DNA of 64,000 nt from Pogonophryne albipinna (Eukaryota; Chordata; Actinopteri; Perciformes; Artedidraconidae), in the NCBI GenBank assembly GCA_028583405.1, contig CM053243.1, positions 33,693,420 to 33,757,419 of the forward strand. Direction: 5' to 3'. How positions within the stretch are numbered: the stretch's first letter is position 1; every line of letters begins with the position of its first letter. The position numbers and the translations under genes were made by a program. Below are positions 56,106 to 64,000 of the stretch, piece by piece. The notes below the pieces were generated by a model. It did not search any database. It had not been told where the DNA came from and saw only the letters and a program-made list of their open reading frames with translations.

Positions 56106-58117
56106 CCTCTTAAGCCCTGAGCCTGTTTTTCAGGTTTCAGGCTCGAAAATGCCACTAACACAACAAAGACTATATCTTCACTTCTAAAAGGGGTAAATTA
56201 ATAATCTTTTCTCTCAAAGCAAGGTTACATCTGTGAGTTGGATGTAGAAGTGTCAGAATCAATATAGATGTTTTTATTTTAAAGTAAATTCAGATGGAAC
56301 ATAGTAAAAACATGTAAATTCTAATGTCCGCCTAAAAAAAAACATTACTTATAGTAAAAACCACCCTTGAATGATGGGTTAGGAGACTAAAAGCTTTAGG
56401 AATCCAAATTATAACATATAATAAGTACCCTGTATCAAGATTGATGCAAAACAAGTGAAATTTGACCTTTTGAGAGAGGTTTAGAAAAATAAAGTCCAGG
56501 CGGACTCACCTCTGGGTAATTTGGGAACCATCGGTTCCATTTGAACTTTTTCACTGTAAAAATCATTTTATTACTTTGAATTTTCACTATAGGTATTCAT
56601 TCCATCCAAATACAACTGTTGTGAAAAAAAATAAAAATAAAATATAAGAACATACTCTGTTATCCTCTTAGGCAAGGCAAGTTTATTTATATAGCACTTA
56701 TAGGCCCCACGGACCGAAATCGCGTCATTTGCAGGAAACAACGTCTAAGGAACCTTACTATTTAATAAACTATGAATATTTTATATCCATATAACGGGAA
56801 AAAACTTATTTAACTGATCTTTTTCATTTATTTTTTCAAAAAAACCACAATGCTAACAGTGAGCATCTGAATTAGCCCCGAGCGAAAAATGCTAACCTAT
56901 TACTGCACCGAAAATCACTCCTAGCTCCCTTATTACTTATCCTAGCTGCACATCCAACACATCGTTTTTGATCGTAAAGACACAGAATCTAACGGTGCCC
57001 ACCTCAACACTGAAAGATACAAACTTGCGACGTTATCAACAAAAACGTACATCAAAACAAGTGGCGCTAGGTACTAGCATGCGCTAGGCTAATGGCTTAC
57101 CTTCCTCTTTGCCTGGTCTAAACTGGTCTTCAATGGCATTAAAACGATAAAAACGATGATGTAGTTAATCCATAGGTTAATATCCAATGGGGCTGTGTCC
57201 CCTTTGAAATGTTCTGATAATCTATAAGCAATAAAACTGCAATTCCGTTATCTGCTGTCCGCTCTGTCCTCCGTGTGTTCTGGGTTCTGCTGTAATGCCT
57301 GCTTGTTAGTAGTAAACAATAAATGAAGCCGCCTGCGTAAAGTACTTAAACTGGCTGGCATTCTTTATACTTTACGCAGGACCATATCTCTGGAACCCAT
57401 TGGTCGATTCGTGTGATTTACACATTTTTCTTAACCATCAGAACCAATAGAATCGATGGGCAGTTCCCAAATCAACATAAACATTACCATAGCGGACGTA
57501 ATAGAGAAGCGAACAAAGCATATCTGAAAGTGCACGTCTGGACGGCAAAATTTTAAACCCAGTATATTGCCATAAATATGATTAAGGATTATCAGTCAAA
57601 ATTTCTACGTGACACAAAGACATTGGATTAACCTTGAGCGGCGTTTTTATTCCGGTGAACACAACTTTTGATCACAAATCAAAAAAGGTAAGACGAAATT
57701 ATTGTAATATTTTTTAAACCGGATGTTGTTTACTTTCTCTTTTCTGGCTGATAGCTCCGCAATTCGGGGTCCTACAGTGATGATATTATATGTCTGGAAT
57801 CTGTGGAGTCTCAGCTTTAAATCGTATATCTTGTTTGTGCAGTTACGATAAGTAATAAGGGCATTTCTACCGTGAGTGCTGTGCAAAATCCGTTAGCAAT
57901 AGTTAGCATTTTTTCGCTCCATGCTAATTCAAAGGCTTGGTATTACTCTTGTGTTTCTTTTAGCTAAAAATGGTTCACATTGTCAGTTAGCGGAGTTTCT
58001 TAGCGTTAAAAGGGTATGGAACATTAATAGTTTCATAAATGTTAAGAAGCCCTGAGACATAGTCTCGTAAAAAAACTGTGGGGGCGGTCCACTGGGGGGA
58101 CCCTCGGGCTTAAGAGG
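56106..58117. mobile_element. TTAA-target (piggyBac-like) non-autonomous element, 2012 bp
   Basis: Inverted ends CCTCTTAAGCCC are flanked by TTAA at 56102-56105 and 58118-58121. The CCT start and TTAA duplication fit piggyBac. No transposase frame is seen. The interior contains a GCAAGTTTATTTATATAGCA scrap (about 56677) of another repeat. Its removal would leave a single TTAA in the LINE ORF. Confidence 0.85.
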
Positions 58118-58121
58118 TTAA

Positions 58122-59565
58122 CCGCCTTTGCTTTCTCACTGTCTCCGTCCCCACCAACTCATAAAGCTGGCAATGTCCTTGATCTCATATTCTCAAGGAA
58201 CTGCACTACTTCTAACCTCTCTGTAAACCCGCTCCACACATCCGATCACTTCTTCATTTCATTCTCTCTACCACTTTCCAAACATAACAAACCAATCTCT
58301 TCTCATCCTGCACCTGTCCGCCGTAACCTTCGTTCCCTCTCCCCCTCTACCTTTGCCTCATCGGTGCTCTCAGCCCTCCCTTCCTCTGACTCGTTCCAAC
58401 TCCTGCCTCCAAACTCTGCTGCAGAAACTCTCCTCTCTACTCTCTCATCCTCTCTACTCTCTCATCCTCTCTGGACTCTCTCTGTCCTCTCACATCTCGG
58501 CAGGCTCGTCAGTCCCCTCCTGCTCCCTGGCTAAATGATGCACTGCGTGCTAATATAACCGTCCTTCGGGCAGCAGAGTGGAAATGGTGGAAATCCAAAC
58601 ACTGTGACGACCTCCTAACCTATCAGGCTCTCCTCTCCTCTTTCTCTGCTTCCATCTCACAGGCAAAAAGCACTTTCTTTCAAGATAAGATCCAATCTTC
58701 CTATTCCAATCCCAAAAAACTATTTTCCATCTTCTCCTCCCTCCTGGACCCCCCAAAAGCCCCTTCCCCCTCCTCCCTTCTGTCAAGCGACTTTGTTAAC
58801 CACTTTGAAAAAAAAAGGTTGATGATATTCGCTCTTCTTTTTCTGACTCACCTCTACTCACCGCTGGGTCACCAGACCCTCCTTTCACCCACACACTGAC
58901 CTCCTTTTCCCCTCTCTCTCCAAGTGAGGTTCTTACCCTCATTACCTCTGCCCGCCCTACCACCTGTCCTCTGGACCCTATCCCTTCAAACCTCCTTCAG
59001 ACTATCGCTCCTGATATTCTACCGTTTCTCACCCATTTCATCAACACTTCTCTAACTTCTGGTCACTTTCCAAACAGTCTCAAGGAGGCAAGAGTAAACC
59101 CTCTCCTAAAGAAACCCACTCTCAACCCGTCTGATGTTATAAACTACAGGCCTGTCGCTCTCCTCCCGTTCCTGTCTAAAACACTTGAACGCGCTGTCTT
59201 TAAACAACTCTCCTGTTATCTCCATCAGAACAACCTTCTGGATCCGCACCAGTCTGGTTTCAAGGCATGTCACTCCACAGAAACTGCCCTCCTTGCTGTC
59301 ACTGAGGAACTGCACACTGCTAAAGCAGCCTCCCTCTCCTCTGTCATCATCCTGCTGGACCTGTCTGCTGCATTCGACACAGTGAATCATCAGATCCTCC
59401 GTCGCACTCCAAGAACTTGGAGTTTCAGGCTCTGCACTTTCCCTCCTCACCTCATACCTCAAAGACCGCGCCTACAGGGTTACTTGGAGAGGGTCCGAGT
59501 CCGACCCTTGTCAATTAACTACAGGGGTCCCTCAGGGCTCTGTTCTTGGTCCCCTCCTCTTCTCC
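58122..59565 (+). pseudogene. LINE ORF2 middle: endonuclease end and RT N-terminal part, frameshifted
   Basis: Read across frame changes, this shows the endonuclease end, a linker (WKWWKSKHCDDLLTYQALL), then RT motifs: RPVALLPFLSKTLER, QSGFKACHSTETALL, LDLSAAFDTVNH (motif A, first catalytic Asp) and GVPQGSVLGPLLF (motif B). Phase shifts lie near 58530, in the A run at 58808-58816, and near 59395-59405. These breaks prevent a full ORF2. Confidence 0.8.
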
Positions 59566-60474
59566 TTGTACACAAACTCGCTCGGATCAGTCATTAGCCC
59601 GCATGGTTTTTCATACCACTGCTACGCTGACGACACCCAATTAATTCTGTCCTTTCCCCGCTCAGAGACCCAGGTCGTCGCACGCATCTCTGCTTGTCTA
59701 GCTGACATCTCTCAGTGGATGTCTGCTCATCACCTCAAGCTCAACCTTGACAAGACTGAACTGCTTTTCCTTCCGGGAAAAGATTGTCCCACTCTTGACC
59801 TAACAATCAACATCGGCACCTCTGTTGTTTCCCCGACTCAGACTGCAAGGAATCTGGGTGTGACCCTAGATAACAACCTGTCCTTCACTGCAAACATCGC
59901 TGCTACAACCCGTTGCTGCAGATACACGCTTTACAACATCAGGAGGATGCGTCCCCAGCTGACCCAGAAAGCGACGCAGATTCTGGTCCAGGCTCTCGTC
60001 ATCTCACGCCTAGACTACTGCAACTCCCTCCTGGCTGGTCTACCTGCATGTGCCATCAGACCTCTGCAGCTCATCCAGAATGCAGCTGCTCGCCTGGTCT
60101 TCAACCTTCCTAAATTCTCCCACACCACGCCGCTCCTCCGCTGCCTTCACTGGCTTCCAGTAACTGCAAGAATCCACTTCAAGACAATGGTACTTGCGTA
60201 CCATGCTGCGAATGGATCTGGCCCTTCCTACATCCAGGACATGGTTAAACCGTACACCCCAGCACGTGCACTCCGCTCTGCATCAACCAAACGGCTCGCT
60301 GCACCGTCGCTGCGAAGGGGACCCAAGTTCCCATCAGCAAAAACACGTGGGTTTGCTATCCTGGCTCCAAAATGGTGGAATGAGCTCCCCATTGACATCA
60401 GGACAGCAGATAGCTTACACACCTTCCGGCGCAGACTGAAAACGCATCTCTTTCGACTCCACTTCGAGCGATAG
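59566..60474 (+). pseudogene. LINE ORF2 RT C-terminal half with YADD
   Basis: A 302-codon frame with YADDTQLILSF (RT motif C catalytic pair), HHLKLNLDKTELLFLPG (motif D), LGVTLDNNLSF (motif E region), SRLDYCNSLLAGLP, LQLIQNAAARLV and LHWLPV. It is shorter than a full ORF2 only because upstream frameshifts separate it from the rest. It resembles, but is clearly distinct from, the fragment at 16992-17606. The 3' UTR follows to 60674. Confidence 0.9.
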
Positions 60475-60674
60475 AACTATTAACAAAGCACTTATATACT
60501 AATAAAGAGCTGGCTTATCTAAAGCCAGTTGAGTAGCACTTGAAATGTTTTTGCTCTATGAAGCCTGATGTACTTATATGATTCTGTTTTCTTCAAGTTT
60601 CTATTTTGTTGGTCGAACGCACTTATTGTAAGTCGCTTTGGATAAAAGCGTCAGCTAAATGCAATGTAATGTAA

Positions 60675-61522
60675 CACACACCCCCCTGTTGGTCAAAGTG
60701 TGTAAAACAGGCAGATTGGACATCTCAACAGTGTGCGCTATCTCATACCGAGTTCCCAATGAGTAAAGCCTTAGAATAACTCTAAACAACGAACATTAAA
60801 TCATATTTTCATGTTAACAATATTGTATTTATTCCAGTTTAATGATTGTGATTGAAAAGCCTAACGAGGCTGGTAAACATTGCAAAGAGGGATTTGTATT
60901 CCTTAACAATATTCATAAACGTAACCATGTTGTAGCCTGAGAAAGGCTAAACTATATCAAAGAATACATTTATTAACTACATTATCTCATTTAGCTGTAG
61001 CTTTTATAAACAAAAAAAAAGACGTATTGACCAGTCATTGAACCAGGGACCCTGCAGCCGTGAGTCAACTGCTTTCCAGCTGAGCCACAGCACACACACT
61101 AAATTCATCTGAAAACACTGCACGCTATTTATTCATTGATGTTTTTATTCCTACTTTTAGTTAAACTTTTATTTATTTATACTTAAAACATGTTCCGACC
61201 TCTATATAAGAGGGTCTGAGCTCTCTTAATTCCATCGTGTCACCGGCCCGGGTACAGGAGGGGTAATATGGTTCTTATTATACATCCATGGGTTATATGA
61301 GCGTTGTGGTTCAACCGATCTAAAGCACTTTCTGCTTCCAGCAAATCGGTTCACTAAAAGGTTCATCTGAGGCTTCATCATGGGCTTCATGTGCACACAA
61401 GACCCCCTGTTGGTGAACAGGTGTAAAACAGCCACATATTATTTGTAATCTTTGACATACTAAAAATACTGGAAATAATGATACAAAAGTGTAAAAAATG
61501 TATTTGTAATCCTGTATTAGGG
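60675..61522. other. Repeat-derived flank between LINE and hAT remnant
   Basis: ACCCCCCTGTTGGTCAAAG (about 60679) continues the repeat that the LINE split at 54826; a related copy is at about 61404 (ACCCCCTGTTGGTGAAC). A tRNA-like sequence (61031-61091) lies between. No gene is seen. Confidence 0.45.
61031..61091 (-). tRNA. tRNA-like pseudogene or SINE head
   Basis: The minus strand reads an A-box TGGCTCAGCTGG (61087-61076) and a B-box-like GGTTCAATGACTGG (61044-61031) with tRNA-like spacing, followed by a T9 run (61020-61012) able to act as a Pol III terminator. The acceptor ends do not pair convincingly and no safe anticodon can be assigned, so it is probably a tRNA-derived repeat, not a functional gene. 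Confidence 0.4.
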
Positions 61523-62126
61523 TTAATTACCTGGGGTTTCTTGTTCAGGTTGAGATGTGGATGGACTTTCTTGGGGCACGGCTTCAGGTGTTCGGATCAG
61601 TGCACCACATTCAGTCACAAGCCTTTTTGTGGCTTCTGCAGCTTTTAAAGGGCTAAAAAATCCGATCAGTTTGAACCTAGGGTCCAGTAGCGTTACCAAT
61701 GACATGATGCTCATAGATTGGAGTGTGTGGAGCCTCTCTTAGATGCCTTAAGAGGTGTTCTCCCATTTCTTTGGACACTGCTACTGCAGTTTTTGCCATC
61801 TCCTCATGAAGCATTTGCTCCAGCATTTTGAGGAGGGGCACAACCTTGGAACCAGATACATTTTTCTCCTCAGAAAGCTCAATGGTGGCATCATTGAATC
61901 CAGACAGCAGAGAGAGGCACCCACTTATGGTGGTGAACTCAGCAGAGGTCAGTGTGGTGATTTCTGTGTTCAAACTGGCTAATGCCGCACCAACTGGTTC
62001 TCTGAGGTCCACCAGACGTTGCAGCATGTGATATGTGCTGTTCCAGCGGGTCTCCACCTCTTGCAGGAGCTTCAGTGTGGGCCTTCCCAATTGCCTTTGC
62101 ACCGATACAAGCTTCCCCTTTAACAC
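61523..62126 (-). pseudogene. hAT (ZBED-type) transposase exon, frameshifted
   Basis: Two overlapping minus-strand frames make one former exon. The first (62126-61677) has QEVETRWNSTYHMLQRLVDL, a motif of the hAT catalytic domain, and ELSEEKNVSGSKVVPLLKML. The second (61714-61523) has TLLDPRFKLIGFF, the segment before the C-terminal dimerisation region. They are in different phases with the break near 61700-61740. The upstream edge looks like a splice acceptor (GTGTTAAAG) and the earlier exons are missing, cut off by the long repeat at 62184. Confidence 0.8.
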
Positions 62127-62183
62127 AAAATTAAAGATGTATTTAATTGTCCAATTAGCAGTAACATAAACATAGCATTATTA

Positions 62184-62360
62184 GGGCCCGAGCACGGAGT
62201 GCTAGGACTCAACGGTGTCCTAGCACGAAGTGCGAGGAACCTATTGTTATTGGTGGTATTATTAGGGCCCGAGCACGGAGTGCTAGGACCCAACGGTGTC
62301 CGAGCACGGAGTGCTAGGACCCAACGGTGTCCGAGCACGGAGTGCTAGGAACCTATTGTT
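62184..62360 (-). repeat. Multiplied terminal motif of copy C
   Basis: The terminal block (GGGCCCGAGCAC, GGAGTGCTAGGACCCAACGG, TGTCC) occurs once as a complete head ending TTGGTGGTATTA, then again with the CGAGCACGGAGTGCTAGGACC unit repeated three times. Copies A and B have one such head each. Confidence 0.8.
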
Positions 62361-64000
62361 ATTGGTGGTATTATTATTTTTAGTCTCCATCTTTCCTGTT
62401 TTTGAGGCCTTTAGGACGCTGACAAAGTTGTATAATTTTGCACGGACGCCAGAACCGGTAAAAATTGCAACATTCTGGAGTCAATGGGTTAAAATATTCC
62501 ACCTTGCTCGCTAGCGCCACCTATGGCCATTTCCGTTTTTGGAAAGATGTACAAAGTCGCACCGTAACTCCAAATGACCTGAAATTTTGCACACATATCC
62601 GGGTGGACCTGCTCTACATATAATCCGCTTGGAACCTAAGCTCCGCCTACATTTTTTTTTTTTAATTGGCATAATGTTCAAAACAGTTAAATATTCACTT
62701 AAATTTCAATTTTCAGTTTTTCAACACCAAACTTTGTATACAGCATCGGTGGAGGGTCAAACACATTACCCTAGGAGATGAGCATGTTCAAACGATAAAT
62801 ATTTCCGCCATGAATTAAAACGTACTCGCAAAAAGGCGGGACTTAGAAACAAATGCTCATAATTCATCAACAATGTATCCAAACATCACAGATTTTGGGG
62901 GAAACGTTCAGTCTGTCTTGGGGAATAGGCACAACAAAGTATTTTCCTTTTGGACTATAGGGGGCGCCAAAAACACCACAAATGTATAACTCAAGAGCGG
63001 ATGGACTAATCTTTTTTTTTTTTATTACACATACTCTCGGGGTGACTACGAACTGAGATTTAAAGTGTCGCAACAAATGCCGAATGTGGGCGTGGCCTAT
63101 ACATTTTTTTTAAATTGCATATACATTTTTCTTAAATTAAGATAGCATAAAATGAGCTTCGGACGCAACACTTGGGACACACGTCAGAGCCCAGCACTTT
63201 TTCCAGAATGTACAAAAAAAACGTAAATTCTCAAAAAAACTGCTAACTAGCGCCCCCTATTGTGTGGTAGTCACATATAGTTTCTCAGAATGTCACGAAT
63301 TTGGGCACAGACATTCCTCATGGAATTGCGGATATATTTGTAAATACATTCCATTAGCCCCGCCCCCCAAAAAGTCGGCCATTTTGAAATATGTGCGTTT
63401 TTCAGCCATTTTACGCACGTTCTTGCGAACTCCTCCTAGGGGAATGATCGGAAAAATTCCAATCCAGGACACGTTCAGCCCCTATCCAATATGAAACTTA
63501 ATTGAGGAGCACATTTTTTTTAAATTACTCGTGGAGGTCGTAAGCTAACAGCGAATACACCATTTTTGACGATTTACATGGCGCAAATTACTCCAAACTA
63601 CTCGGATGTAGTTATTCCGATATTCACGAAACGCTGTATACATATTGCTATTATGATTGCACATATATTTCAAATTGCCTTCCATTAGCCCTACCCCCCA
63701 GAAAGTCGGCCATTTTGAAAAATGTGCGTTTTTCAGCCATTTTACGCACGTTCTTGCGAACTCCTCCTAGGGGAACGATCGGAAAAATTCCAATCCAGGA
63801 CACGTTCAGCCCCTATCCAATATGAAACTTAATTGAGGAGCACATTTTTTAAAAATTACTCGTGGAGGTCGTAAGCGAATACACCATTTTTGACGATTTA
63901 CATGTCGCAAATTACTCCAAATTACTCGGATGTAGTTATTCCGATATTCACGAAACTCTGTATACACATTGCTCTTATGATTGCGGACATATTTCAAATT
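62184..64000 (-). repeat. Long fish repeat, copy C, inverted and cut by the window edge
   Basis: Reverse complement of copies A and B at 11010-16777: it starts GGGCCCGAGCACGGAGTGCT after TTA, runs through the 1-kb tail and enters the 331-bp subunits (from about 63290). It continues beyond the window. It has small differences from A and B (for example TCTCCATC for CGCCATC), so it is a separate insertion. Confidence 0.85.

Larger units (their letters stand above)
54827..60674 (+). mobile_element. L2-type LINE, nearly full, interrupted by a TTAA-target element
   Basis: A 5' leader, an endonuclease domain, a reverse transcriptase with YADD and a 3' end GTCGCTTTGGATAAAAGCGT followed by short TGTAA-like repeats (AATGTAATGTAA) are in order. 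That tail is characteristic of fish L2/CR1-type LINEs. Without the 2.0-kb insertion the element is about 3.8 kb. Frame changes near 58530, 58815 and 59400 break ORF2. The left boundary is inferred from the point where a flanking repeat is split (54826/60675). Confidence 0.75.

Noticed and set aside
1..64000. CRISPR arrays, operons, riboswitches or phage-like systems
   Set aside because: The tandem repeats lack unique spacers of CRISPR type and the window is plainly vertebrate; no such system is supported.

Overview
The window is nuclear DNA of a ray-finned (teleost) fish. The evidence is an intact LINGO1-family neuronal gene of vertebrate type embedded in fish-typical repeats: L2/CR1-type and other LINE fragments, several hAT families with 8-bp target duplications, a Tc1 element, TTAA-target elements, a tRNA-derived SINE and a Tf1/sushi-style LTR element. 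No bacterial, phage or CRISPR features are present.

Layout. (1) 1-3540: an endogenous retrovirus-like LTR on the minus strand, with a primer-binding site matching the 3' end of tRNA-Trp. (2) 3779-10419: a 6.6-kb hAT-type transposon (8-bp target duplication) interrupted by a young LTR element (3924-8398, 5-bp duplication, identical overlapping LTR sequence). The LTR element carries a proline-rich ORF, long minisatellites, a 374-bp inverted repeat and a 10-nt self-priming signature. (3) 11010-16777: two tandem copies of a long fish repeat, each with four 331-bp subunits; a third, inverted copy runs off the right edge (62184-64000). (4) 16778-22850: two 5'-truncated LINE fragments and a hAT MITE. 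(5) 25850-42240: the one confident host gene, lingo1. Its coding exon (39885-41744) encodes signal peptide, LRRs, Ig domain, transmembrane helix and short tail. I infer an upstream exon ending at 26322 that supplies a four-codon alternative start, across a 13.6-kb intron holding a hAT MITE and SINE/LINE scraps. (6) 43595-47544: a TTAA-target MITE, a deleted hAT element that still encodes a BED finger joined in frame to a hATC domain, and a deleted Tc1 element. (7) 49590-54135: inverted THAP-exon repeats around a hAT element with a 42-unit GT microsatellite. (8) 54827-60674: an L2-like LINE (endonuclease and RT) cut by a 2.0-kb TTAA-target element. (9) 60675-64000: a tRNA-like sequence, a frameshifted hAT transposase exon and the inverted repeat copy.

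How the parts relate. Only lingo1 looks like a working host gene. Most other open reading frames are transposon proteins, mostly broken, or are open only because they lie in tandem repeats. The nesting gives relative ages: the LTR element is younger than the hAT it sits in, and the TTAA element is younger than the LINE it splits. All calls come from reading the sequence; no database search or alignment was run.
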